A DNA stretch of 64,000 nt from Prauserella_A oleivorans (GTDB taxonomy: Bacteria; Actinomycetota; Actinomycetes; Mycobacteriales; Pseudonocardiaceae). Shown here piece after piece: positions 44,101-51,145 of this stretch; position 1 is the stretch's first letter, and each line of letters opens with the position of its first letter. A model generated the notes under the pieces. That model was not told the DNA's origin, did not search any database, and worked only from the letters and a program-made list of their open reading frames with translations. Made by a program: the position numbers and the translations under genes. The DNA is taken from contig NZ_JBHUNT010000001.1 of assembly GCF_042685745.1 (NCBI RefSeq), positions 2,604,001-2,668,000 of the forward strand, given 5' to 3'.

Positions 44101-45743
44101 GACAGCTGCCGCCGAACAAGGTCTACCCGTGGATCGCCAAGACCCGGCACTCCACGCCCGGGGTGGGCCTGATCTCGCCGCCGCCGCACCACGACATCTA
44201 CTCGATCGAGGACCTGGCGCAGCTGATCCACGACCTGAAGAACGCCAACGAGCGGGCGCGCGTCCACGTCAAGCTCGTCAGCTCCCTCGGCGTCGGCACG
44301 GTCGCGGCGGGTGTGTCCAAGGCGCACGCCGACGTCGTGCTCATCTCCGGGCACGACGGCGGTACCGGTGCCTCGCCGCTGAACTCGCTGAAGCACGCGG
44401 GCACGCCGTGGGAGATCGGGCTGGCCGAGACGCAGCAGACGTTGCTGCTCAACGGTTTGCGCGACCGCATCACGGTGCAGGTGGACGGTGCGATGAAGAC
44501 CGGCCGGGACGTGCTGGTCGCCGCGCTGCTCGGTGCCGAGGAGTACGGCTTCGCCACCGCGCCGCTCGTCGTGGCCGGCTGCATCATGATGCGCGTCTGT
44601 CACCTCGACACCTGTCCGGTGGGCGTCGCGACGCAGAATCCCGAGCTGCGCAAGCGCTACACCGGCCAGGCCGAGCACGTGGTGAACTACTTCCGGTTCG
44701 TGGCGCAGGAAGTGCGTGAGTTGCTGGCCGAGCTCGGTTTCCGGACTCTCGACGAGGCCATCGGCCGGGTGGACGTGCTCGACGTCGACGAGGCCGTGGA
44801 GCACTGGAAGGCGGAAGGGCTCGACCTGGCGCCGATCTTCGAGATGCCCACCGACACCCCGTACGGCGGGGCGCGGCGCAAGATCCGCGAGCAGGACCAC
44901 GGGCTGGAGCACGCCCTGGACCGCACGCTCATCCAGCTCGCCGAGGCGGCGCTGGAGGACGCGCACCCGGTGCGGCTCGAACTGCCCGTGCGCAACGTCA
45001 ACCGCACGGTCGGCACGCTGCTGGGTTCGGAGATCACGCGGCGCTACGGCAGCGCGGGCCTGCCCGACGACACCATCCGGATCCTGCTGACGGGTTCGGC
45101 GGGCCAGTCGCTCGGTGCCTTCCTGCCGCCGGGCGTGACGATCGACATGGTCGGCGACGCCAACGACTACGTCGGCAAGGGACTGTCCGGTGGGCGGATC
45201 ATCGTGCGCCCGCATCCGGACTCGCCGTTCGCGGCGGAGGGCCAGGTCATCGCGGGCAACACGATCGCTTACGGGGCGACCAGCGGTGAGCTGTTCATCC
45301 GCGGCCAGGTCGGCGAAAGGTTCGGGGTGCGCAACTCGGGCGCCCTGATCGTCGCGGAAGGTGTGGGCGACCACGCCTTCGAGTACATGACCGGCGGTCG
45401 CGCCGTGGTGCTCGGCCGGACCGGGCGCAACCTCGCGGCCGGAATGTCCGGCGGCGTGGCGTACGTGCTCGATCTGGACCAGGCCCAGGTCAATCCGGGC
45501 ATGGTGGAGCTGGAGCGTCCGACCGCCGACGAGCTGGCCTGGCTCAAGGACATCGTCGTCCGCCATCACGAGCTGACGCGGTCGGCGGTGGCCGCGTCCC
45601 TGCTCGGTGACTGGCCGCGCCGGTCGGCGGCGTTCACCAAGGTGATGCCGCGTGACTACAAGCGCGTTCTGGAGGCGACCAAGGCCGCGCGGGCGGCGGG
45701 TCGCGATGTGGACGAGGCGATCATGGAGGCGGCTCGTGGCTGA
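41172..45743 (+). CDS. gltB: Glutamate synthase, large subunit
   Basis: A 1523-residue GOGAT alpha chain that makes glutamate from glutamine and 2-oxoglutarate. TEQDSCGVAMV carries the glutaminase Cys (Cys22), exposed after removal of a short propeptide. The central domain and FMN barrel follow, with the 3Fe-4S ligands in CIMMRVCHLDTCPVGVA. The last part is the GXGXG beta-helix (GDANDYVGKGLSGGRI, GERFGVRNSGALIVAEG). The TTG at 41172 is chosen because AGGAGG lies 5 nt upstream. A GTG at 41127 in the same frame has no good ribosome-binding site. gltD follows after a duplicated junction. Confidence 0.96.
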   Translation: MIFSAIPSRQGLYDPATEQDSCGVAMVAHVRGIRTHSIVTDGLNALTNLDHRGAAGAEPTSGDGAGILVQLPDELLRDEVDFELPRPDAFGQHHYAAGIAFLPAEAEQRRKAVEIIERIASEESLRVLGWREMPTDADAADIGPTARSVMPHFAMLYVAGEPDADGRTPGGIELDRLAFCLRKRAEHESESAGCGVYFPSLSARTLVYKGMLTPEQLPLFFPDLRDERLVSAIALVHSRFSTNTFPSWPLAHPFRFVAHNGEINTIRGNRNRMRAREALLDSDLIPGDLTRLYPICSPDASDSASFDEVLELLHLGGRSLPHAVLMMIPEAWENHATMDEQRRAFYQFHANLMEPWDGPACVTFTDGTLVGAVLDRNGLRPARWWRTADDRVVLASEAGVLDVPPEEVIAKGRLKPGRMFLVDTEAGRIVNDDEIKETLANEAPYDEWLHAGLLSLSELPDRDHITQTHQSVLRRQLSFGYTEEELKILLGPMAAKGAEPVGSMGTDTPPAVLSKRPRLLYDYFKQGFAQVTNPPLDAIREELVTSMSRIMGPEQNLLAPGPASCRHIQLQYPVVDNDELAKLIHINDDGDLPGFACAVLSGLFEVDGGGAALAEAIERVRREASEAIAAGARTLVLSDRDSDHRMAPIPSLLLVSAVHHHLVRTKERLKVALVVETGDAREVHHIALLLGYGAAAVNPYLAFETIEDMIAQGAISGIEPGKAVRNYVNALVKGVLKIMSKMGISTVGAYTAAQVFESFGLSQEVLDEYFTGTVSKLGGVGLDVLAEEVAARHRRAYPENPTERAHRGLETGGEYAYRREGELHLFTPETVFLLQHASKTRREEAYRAYTEEVNRLNREGGALRGMFRFRKEKREPVPIDEVESIESICKRFNTGAMSYGSISAETHETLAIAMNRIGGRSNTGEGGEDPERLYDPERRSRIKQVASGRFGVTSEYLVNADDIQIKMAQGAKPGEGGQLPPNKVYPWIAKTRHSTPGVGLISPPPHHDIYSIEDLAQLIHDLKNANERARVHVKLVSSLGVGTVAAGVSKAHADVVLISGHDGGTGASPLNSLKHAGTPWEIGLAETQQTLLLNGLRDRITVQVDGAMKTGRDVLVAALLGAEEYGFATAPLVVAGCIMMRVCHLDTCPVGVATQNPELRKRYTGQAEHVVNYFRFVAQEVRELLAELGFRTLDEAIGRVDVLDVDEAVEHWKAEGLDLAPIFEMPTDTPYGGARRKIREQDHGLEHALDRTLIQLAEAALEDAHPVRLELPVRNVNRTVGTLLGSEITRRYGSAGLPDDTIRILLTGSAGQSLGAFLPPGVTIDMVGDANDYVGKGLSGGRIIVRPHPDSPFAAEGQVIAGNTIAYGATSGELFIRGQVGERFGVRNSGALIVAEGVGDHAFEYMTGGRAVVLGRTGRNLAAGMSGGVAYVLDLDQAQVNPGMVELERPTADELAWLKDIVVRHHELTRSAVAASLLGDWPRRSAAFTKVMPRDYKRVLEATKAARAAGRDVDEAIMEAARG

Positions 45744-45829
45744 CGATCGCGGAGCATGCGGAGCTTGGGCCATGGCTGCCGACCGGGTGCGGGTGCCCCG
45801 CAGGGAACAGGAGGCGGCTCGTGGCTGAC
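45725..45829. repeat. Duplicated gltB/gltD junction (20-bp direct repeats)
   Basis: GGAGGCGGCTCGTGGCTGAC occurs at 45725-45744 and again, identical, at 45810-45829. The first copy contains the gltB stop, the second the gltD ribosome-binding site and start. The 65 bp between them has no match in the rest of the window that I noticed. It looks like an insertion or tandem duplication in an originally overlapping gltB-gltD junction. Confidence 0.8.
45736..45828 (+). CDS. Possible 30-codon coupling ORF between gltB and gltD
   Basis: A GTG at 45736, inside the end of gltB and behind GGAGG, opens a 30-codon frame. Its TGA falls inside the gltD start (GTGGCTGA). It overlaps gltB by 8 bp and gltD by 8 bp, so ribosomes could pass from one to the next. 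The peptide (VADDRGACGAWAMAADRV at the start) resembles nothing I know. It may exist only to keep the two subunits coupled. Confidence 0.35.
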   Translation: MADDRGACGAWAMAADRVRVPRREQEAARG

Positions 45830-47329
45830 CCGACGGGTTTCATGAAGTACGAGCGCTCCGAGCCGCCCAAGCGGCCCAAGTCCGAGCGTGTACACGACTG
45901 GCACGAGGTCTACGCCGATCAGGGCCAGGAGCAGCGCAACGAGGCGGTGCGCACGCAGGCGACGCGTTGCATGGACTGCGGTATCCCGTTCTGCCACTCG
46001 GGCAGCGCGGGCTGCCCGCTGGGCAACCTGATCCCGGAGTGGAACGACCTCGTCCGCCGCGGTGACTGGGAAGAGGCGAGCGAGCGGCTGCACGCGACCA
46101 ACAACTTCCCGGAGTTCACCGGCAAGTTGTGCCCCGCGCCGTGTGAGGCCGGGTGCACGTTGTCGATCTCGCCACTGTCCGGCGGCCCGGTGACCATCAA
46201 GCGCATCGAGGAGACGATCTCGGCGCAGGCGTGGGAGTCGGGCTACGTGCAGCCGGCGATGGCGGCGGAGTCCACGGGCAGGCAGGTTGCCGTGGTCGGT
46301 TCGGGTCCGGCGGGGCTCGCCGCCGCCCAGCAGCTGACGCGCGCCGGCCACGACGTGACCGTCTTCGAGCGGGACGACCGGCTCGGCGGCCTGCTGCGGT
46401 ACGGCATCCCCGAGTTCAAGATGGAGAAGAAGGTCCTCGACCGCAGGCTCGCGCAGCTGCGCAAGGAGGGCACGAAGTTCGTCACCGGCTGCGAGGTCGG
46501 TGTCGACATTACTGTCGAGGAACTTCGGGAGCGCTACGACGCCGTGGTGCTCGCGGTGGGCGCCTTGCGTGGCCGCGACGACCGGACGACTCCGGGCCGT
46601 GACCTCGGCGGGATCCACCTGGCCATGGAGCACCTCGTGCCCGCCAACCGGCAGTGCGAGGGCGACGGCCCGCCGGAGGTCGATGCCAAGGGCAAGCACG
46701 TCGTCATCATCGGCGGCGGCGACACCGGCGCGGACTGCTACGGCACCGCGATCCGGCAGGGTGCTGTGTCGGTGACGCAGCTCGACCAGTACCCCCAGCC
46801 GCCGACCACGCGTGACGACGAGCGCTCGCCGTGGCCGACGTGGCCGTACATCCTGCGTACCTACCCGGTGCACGAGGAGTTCGGTGAGCGGAAGTTCGCG
46901 GTGGCGGTGAAGCGGTTCCTCGGTGACGAGGACGGCAACGTGCGCGCGATCGAACTGCACACGGTGCGGGTGGAGAAGGATCCGGAGACGGGCCGTCGTG
47001 AGGTTGTGCCGACCAGCGATCACGTCGAGGAGCTTCCCGCCGACCTCGTGCTGTACGCGATCGGTTTCGAGGGCGTCGAGCACATGCGGCTGATCGACGA
47101 CCTCGGTCTGAGGTTGAGCAAGCGCGGCACGATCTCGTGCGGCCCGGACTGGCAGACCGAGGCCCCCGGCGTGTTCGTCTGCGGTGACGCCCACCGTGGC
47201 GCGTCGCTGGTGGTGTGGGCGATCGCGGAGGGCCGCTCGGTGGCGGCCGCCGTCGACGCCTACCTCACCGGTGCCTCTGACCTGCCGAGTCCGGTGCACC
47301 CGACGGCGCTGCCGCTCGCGGTCGTCTGA
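45821..47329 (+). CDS. gltD: Glutamate synthase, small subunit
   Basis: A 502-residue NADPH-dependent FAD/Fe-S subunit that supplies electrons to GltB. Two Cys clusters bind 4Fe-4S centres: CMDCGIPFCHSGSAGCPLG and LCPAPCEAGCTLSI. FAD (VAVVGSGPAGLAAAQQL) and NADPH (VIIGGGDTGADCYGTA) loops follow. The GTG start is preceded by GGAGG within the second copy of the junction repeat. A strong hairpin ends the gene. Confidence 0.96.
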   Translation: MADPTGFMKYERSEPPKRPKSERVHDWHEVYADQGQEQRNEAVRTQATRCMDCGIPFCHSGSAGCPLGNLIPEWNDLVRRGDWEEASERLHATNNFPEFTGKLCPAPCEAGCTLSISPLSGGPVTIKRIEETISAQAWESGYVQPAMAAESTGRQVAVVGSGPAGLAAAQQLTRAGHDVTVFERDDRLGGLLRYGIPEFKMEKKVLDRRLAQLRKEGTKFVTGCEVGVDITVEELRERYDAVVLAVGALRGRDDRTTPGRDLGGIHLAMEHLVPANRQCEGDGPPEVDAKGKHVVIIGGGDTGADCYGTAIRQGAVSVTQLDQYPQPPTTRDDERSPWPTWPYILRTYPVHEEFGERKFAVAVKRFLGDEDGNVRAIELHTVRVEKDPETGRREVVPTSDHVEELPADLVLYAIGFEGVEHMRLIDDLGLRLSKRGTISCGPDWQTEAPGVFVCGDAHRGASLVVWAIAEGRSVAAAVDAYLTGASDLPSPVHPTALPLAVV

Positions 47330-47334
47330 TGACT

Positions 47335-47377
47335 CAGGGCGGGCGGTGAGGGAGTCTGTCCCTTGCCGCCCGCCCTG
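47335..47377. terminator. Long hairpin, bidirectional terminator
   Basis: Arms 47335-47353 and 47359-47377 pair over 19 positions with two weak pairs, around a 5-nt loop. It lies between gltD (+) and the end of the accessory cassette (-), and would insulate the two. Confidence 0.8.
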
Positions 47378-47389
47378 CCACGACCTCGG

Positions 47390-48028
47390 TCACTGTCCAC
47401 TCCGGAACACCGCTTGCACCACGTGTTCGTACGCCTGCTTGTACGGTGCGAGCGCGGCTTTTCTGGCGCGGTGCCGGCGAGTGAGGCCAATGCTGCCGAC
47501 GACTGTGGCAAGCGCGAGCAGTGACCAGAGTCCAATGAGGACGATCGCGGTCGTTCCGCCGTCGGCGAGTTGTCGCCCGGTCAGGGATGCGACCGCGAGC
47601 AGGAGGAGCCCGGGCAGCGTGGCCAACGCGGCCCAGCGGTTGCAACTCTTGCTGTCCGCACGGTACCTCGATGCCGCGTCGTTGAATGCCTTCTGGGACA
47701 AGGCATTCACGCCGAATCGGCGTTCCGCCTCTGCGGCCGCTTCGTGCGCGGCGGAGTAGCGGCGCAGCTCCTCCAGGCCTGGTCCCTTGAGGAAGTAGTA
47801 GTCGTTGCGGGGTACCGTCGCGCTGCCCTGGCGGGAGAGGACGAACTGAGTCTTGCCGAGATCGCGCTCCGGGCCTCGGTACGTCCACCCGTGCGCCTCG
47901 GCGAGCCGGCGAAGCTCCTTCCATGTGGACGGGTGGAAGTCGCTGATGTCGATCCGTGCGGTGCCACTGATGTCGGGGGTGAGCTCGGCGAGCCGGGCGA
48001 GGAACCGGGATTGATCGGGCGTGGTCAC
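47390..48028 (-). CDS. Hypothetical membrane protein with shared module
   Basis: A 212-residue protein of unknown function, last gene of a six-gene cassette. The N-terminal 80 residues (ISGTARIDISDF, ELRRLAEAHGWTYRG, then QFVLSRQG) resemble the C-terminal modules of the next two genes. A linker of about 45 residues, predicted helical, precedes two membrane helices at about 133-153 and 160-182 (WAALATLPGLLLLAVASL and IVLIGLWSLLALATVVGSIG). A short cytoplasmic tail follows. GTG 48028 has AGGAG upstream and lies 4 bp after the preceding stop. Confidence 0.75.
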   Translation of the reverse strand: MTTPDQSRFLARLAELTPDISGTARIDISDFHPSTWKELRRLAEAHGWTYRGPERDLGKTQFVLSRQGSATVPRNDYYFLKGPGLEELRRYSAAHEAAAEAERRFGVNALSQKAFNDAASRYRADSKSCNRWAALATLPGLLLLAVASLTGRQLADGGTTAIVLIGLWSLLALATVVGSIGLTRRHRARKAALAPYKQAYEHVVQAVFRSGQ

Positions 48029-48032
48029 GATG

Positions 48033-48359
48033 TCACTCCTGGCCGGGGAGTCGTCGTTGGAAGGTCAGGTGATGGCCGTCCCTGCCGGTGTAGCGGTAGC
48101 CTGCCGACTCCGCCAATTCCCGTGCGTCCTCGGGCGTGATGCCGGACAACAAGCCTCTGTGGACATACGTCGCGCCGGTTACGGTCTCGTTGTGCCGGAT
48201 CTTCGCCAGAACTCGGCGCTTCCGTACCTCCAGCGGGGTGCGCTTCCGTATGATGGCGTCGTAGACGAGAGCGGCCATTGCCGCGGCACTTACTGTCGCA
48301 CCCAGTCCGGCCACGATCCACAAGGCTAGTGTCATGTCACCCATTAAGCCGGCGATCAT
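48033..48359 (-). CDS. Hypothetical small membrane protein with shared module
   Basis: A 108-residue protein with one N-terminal membrane helix (ALWIVAGLGATVSAAAMAAL, about 11-33). A charged linker and a C-terminal module (VTGATYVHRGLLSG, ARELAESAGYRYTG, LTFQRRLPG) follow. The same module is in the neighbouring 103- and 212-residue proteins, so the three are likely paralogues. No known domain is recognised. ATG 48359 is used; internal ATGs at codons 6 and 9 are alternatives. The DNA here is visibly more AT-rich than the flanking core genes. Confidence 0.72.
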   Translation of the reverse strand: MIAGLMGDMTLALWIVAGLGATVSAAAMAALVYDAIIRKRTPLEVRKRRVLAKIRHNETVTGATYVHRGLLSGITPEDARELAESAGYRYTGRDGHHLTFQRRLPGQE

Positions 48360-48404
48360 ACTGGTAGGCGAGTTCGATCATTCCGAAGTCTGTCCATGTT
48401 GTCA

Positions 48405-48716
48405 CTACTGGAATTTCGACAGTCGGCGCTGGAAGTTCAGGCGGCGATCGTTGCGCCCGGAGTAGCCGGTCCACTCGTAGCCGATTTCGCGGGCTAGTTC
48501 GCGGACCTTGTCGTCGTCGACGCCGATGAGGTGGCCCGAGAGAATCGACGTCGCGCCGCTGGACGTTTCGGATTCGCGCAATTTCTGCCTCACCTGCTCA
48601 TATCGCTGTTCCATTTGTGTTCGCAGCTGCCCGATGACGCCGATCCCCGCTACCACCAGGACCGCGACGACGAGGAGCGCGACCAAGCCGCCGACAATGT
48701 AAAGTGCGATGTCCAC
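48405..48716 (-). CDS. Hypothetical small membrane protein with shared module
   Basis: A 103-residue protein with a membrane helix at about 4-30 (ALYIVGGLVALLVVAVLVVA), a coiled-coil-like linker (TQMEQRYEQVRQKLRE) and a C-terminal module. The module reads SSGATSILSGHLIGV, KVRELAREIGYEWTG and LNFQRRLSKFQ, matching the next gene closely. Topology suggests a single-pass protein with the module on the cytoplasmic side, though orientation is not certain. The GTG start lies 1 bp after the stop of the 218-residue gene, so they are probably cotranslated. Confidence 0.72.
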   Translation of the reverse strand: MDIALYIVGGLVALLVVAVLVVAGIGVIGQLRTQMEQRYEQVRQKLRESETSSGATSILSGHLIGVDDDKVRELAREIGYEWTGYSGRNDRRLNFQRRLSKFQ

Positions 48717-48717
48717 G

Positions 48718-49374
48718 TCACCCGTCCAGTACGTTGCTGATGGATGAGCCGCCGGTGTCGGCCCAGCGTATCGATGTGCAGATTTCGGCCATGATTCTCA
48801 CGTATTCGTCCCAATCCCGCAGGCATTCCGTGCTGATGGTGAAGAATGCCAACTGTCCTCGGTCCACGAGCGGAAAGATCAACTGCAGTTGCCGGACGTG
48901 ATGAGTGACGCCGGTGTGTCGGCCCAGTAGATCGGTGAGGGTCTGGAAGCGGTTGTCCTCCATGACGGCGAGGCAGCGTCCGATCGGCAGGTCGACAAGC
49001 TGGGTGTGGGCTCGTGGTCGTTCGGAACGGAGAGCGTCCGTGATCGTTTCGAGTGGCCTGCCTCCGCGGGCGGCCGAGTCGTGAACCATCACCGTGAACT
49101 GCGCGGTCGTCGCTGTTGTCGGATTCCGGTCCGATCGACCGAGGAAGGTCGCCGCGTAGATCACGCCCTCGGTGAGCATGCGCTCAACCGCGTACTGATT
49201 CGCGAGAAGCAGGTGGAGCCGTTCGGCCTCCGACACGTTTGGCGCGGCGCTTGCGAGCTGATTATGCAGCCGTTTCATCCGGGTTTCGAAATCGGCAGAG
49301 AGGTCGATCGGGGTGAACTTGGCAGGAAGACCGAACCTGAGTGGAAACGTCATCGCGGTGGCCACTGGCCACAC
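48718..49374 (-). CDS. Hypothetical soluble protein of T7-like cassette
   Basis: A 218-residue protein without signal or membrane segment; I do not recognise its family. Its visible features are TFPLRFGLPAKFTPIDL at the N-terminus, a helical middle, and a beta-rich second half (QLVDLPIGRCLAVMED, QLQLIFPLVDRGQLAFFTIS). It begins 5 bp after the WXG-type effector gene. A chaperone or immunity-like partner for that protein is one guess, based on position only. The GTG at 49374 or the ATG at 49353 could be the start; neither has a good ribosome-binding site. Confidence 0.7.
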   Translation of the reverse strand: MWPVATAMTFPLRFGLPAKFTPIDLSADFETRMKRLHNQLASAAPNVSEAERLHLLLANQYAVERMLTEGVIYAATFLGRSDRNPTTATTAQFTVMVHDSAARGGRPLETITDALRSERPRAHTQLVDLPIGRCLAVMEDNRFQTLTDLLGRHTGVTHHVRQLQLIFPLVDRGQLAFFTISTECLRDWDEYVRIMAEICTSIRWADTGGSSISNVLDG

Positions 49375-49379
49375 TCGAA

Positions 49380-50672
49380 TCAGTTCACGGCCCTGGCGAA
49401 GTCCGCCAGCGAACGACCGAGGTTGCCGATACCGGACCTGGCGTCACTCCATTGGCCGACGCTGCCACCGGCGGCGGCTGCGCCGGCGAAGTATCCGGTG
49501 CCGTCCTTGATCGCCTTGCTCGTCTCGTTGCCGACGACGAGGTCGCCCAGAACGGGGGCCTGCACGCCGAGGTTGACGGTGTTCTGTGTTGCCACGGCGA
49601 TTGTCTCGGCATTTCCGCCGATCATCTCGGCTGTCTTCCTTCCGACCCAATCGAACATCTTGGCGGGCTCGGCCACCTTGCCGACTTCGTCGAGAAATAC
49701 GCGCCCGCCGGCAGCGGCGGCCGAGCCGATGCCTTCCACCGACTGCAGTGAGGCAGTTGCCATCGATCCTCCCTTGGCCACCGCTCCGACGCCGGGGAGC
49801 ACGCCAAGCACATCCGTGCCCAGACCGACCCGCGCGGTCGGATCGTCCCACTTGCCTTCCTTGACCATCTCGCCACCATGCGCCAGCAAGGCGACTCCGC
49901 CGGCCGCGATCGCTATAGGTCCGGTGAAGGGCGCCAGTCCGGGAATGAACGACAGCGCGCCGGCGACCGCCGAAATCATCCCCGCCACGTCGCCGATCTT
50001 GCCGAGGTTGTTCATCACCCAGTCGCCGGCATCGGCGAAGGCGTCACCGATGGATTCGAGAAGGCCCTTGTCCGGGGCCAGTTCCGCGGCGCGGTTCAGC
50101 GCATCGGCGCAGGCGCGGGCGTCGTCCTCCCACGTCTCCTTCAGTTGCTCGGCCTGCCTGCGGATCTCGTCGACCCGCGCCCACGCCTCACCGGCCGCCC
50201 GGTTGGCCTGTGCGGCGGCGGCTTTCTGCTGCACCTCCCGCTGCGCGGCACTCACCGACGCAGGGCTGCCGTCGTGCATGACCGGTGTGTTGGCGGAGGC
50301 GTTGGCGTGTTGGGCGGCCGCATCGGCCTGCTCGGCCGCGTCGATGGCTTGGCGGGCTTGCTCCTCCAGTTCGCGGGCGCGCTTCTGGTGTGCCTCGAGC
50401 CGGTCGCCCCAGGTGTTCAGCGCCTTGCCCGCGTCACGCAGGGACGTGTGTGCGCTGTCGACGTAGCCGGGCAGCTCACCGAGCCGTTCGGCGAACGCTC
50501 TGGACGCCTCACCAGTCCAGACGTCCTTCTTGCTCTCGATGGACCTGAGGACCTCGTGCGCCTCGCGGGCGTACGTGGCGGTGTCGGACATCTGTTTCGC
50601 CAGGTTGCGGACGGTGCCGACGTTGCCGCGTGCCGGATCGAAGCCGAGAGCCGGGTAGTTCGCAGCACTCAC
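49380..50672 (-). CDS. Putative type VII secreted protein, WXG-type N-terminus
   Basis: A 430-residue protein. The first 200 residues are almost wholly alpha-helical. A WXG motif (VWTGEASRAFAERLGELPG, Trp52) sits in the turn between two helices. Next comes a long Ala/Gln/Glu coiled coil (about 80-195). A glycine-rich hydrophobic stretch at 230-265 (SAVAGALSFIPGLAPFTGPI) is common in large secreted effectors. The C-terminal 150 residues have no recognised catalytic domain. GTG 50672 overlaps the upstream gene (GTGA). Polymorphic toxin, structural secreted protein or membrane anchor are all possible. No ESX core gene is in the window. Confidence 0.7.
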   Translation of the reverse strand: MSAANYPALGFDPARGNVGTVRNLAKQMSDTATYAREAHEVLRSIESKKDVWTGEASRAFAERLGELPGYVDSAHTSLRDAGKALNTWGDRLEAHQKRARELEEQARQAIDAAEQADAAAQHANASANTPVMHDGSPASVSAAQREVQQKAAAAQANRAAGEAWARVDEIRRQAEQLKETWEDDARACADALNRAAELAPDKGLLESIGDAFADAGDWVMNNLGKIGDVAGMISAVAGALSFIPGLAPFTGPIAIAAGGVALLAHGGEMVKEGKWDDPTARVGLGTDVLGVLPGVGAVAKGGSMATASLQSVEGIGSAAAAGGRVFLDEVGKVAEPAKMFDWVGRKTAEMIGGNAETIAVATQNTVNLGVQAPVLGDLVVGNETSKAIKDGTGYFAGAAAAGGSVGQWSDARSGIGNLGRSLADFARAVN

Positions 50673-50992
50673 GACTTGGCGACTCCCGCCGCCTCGAGGT
50701 CACCCGCCATCTTCGCCAGGCTGTCCTGGAGGGCAGCCTCGGCCTCGGCGTAGGCGGTCTTCGCCTTGTCGAGCCCTTCCCGGATCTCGCTCACGGCGTC
50801 GCGCAGCTTCTCCAAGCCCTCCTCCCAGTCCGACCGGAAGTCCGCGCACGCCTCGTCGAGCGTTTCGGGCCCGATCGAATCGGGTCCGGCGTCCTCGAGA
50901 CGTTTCGTCGCGTTCTCGATGTTCTCGACCGTGCGATCGAGGTTCTTCCCCAGCGCGTCCAGTCCACCGATGTCCACGGTGAAATCCGGCAA
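50669..50992 (-). CDS. Small WXG100-like protein
   Basis: A 107-residue all-helical protein that matches the size of ESAT-6/CFP-10-type secreted partners. Two long helices flank a turn with FRSDWEEGLEKL (Trp56, then x-x-Gly). Residue 60 onward is a Glu/Lys/Ala coiled coil. The TTG at 50992 is used because GGGAGGG precedes it; a GTG six codons later is an alternative. It is the first gene of the cassette, overlaps the WXG-type effector gene and would pair with its product. Confidence 0.72.
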   Translation of the reverse strand: MPDFTVDIGGLDALGKNLDRTVENIENATKRLEDAGPDSIGPETLDEACADFRSDWEEGLEKLRDAVSEIREGLDKAKTAYAEAEAALQDSLAKMAGDLEAAGVAKS

Positions 50993-51145
50993 CAGTCCCT
51001 CCCTGACGTAGAGCGACGGACACCTTACGGATCACGGCCGCCGTCGCCAGTACGGGTTGTACACCGATTGGGCCGACTGGCGGTACACGCGCGGCTCCGG
51101 ACGGTGCAACCTCGGCACGGTCGGGGTCCGGCGGAAGGAGTCGCG

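Noticed and set aside
41091..45773. A 1560-codon open frame on the minus strand across gltB
   Set aside because: It mirrors gltB exactly, has no domain content and results from high GC at third positions. gltB has all expected motifs.
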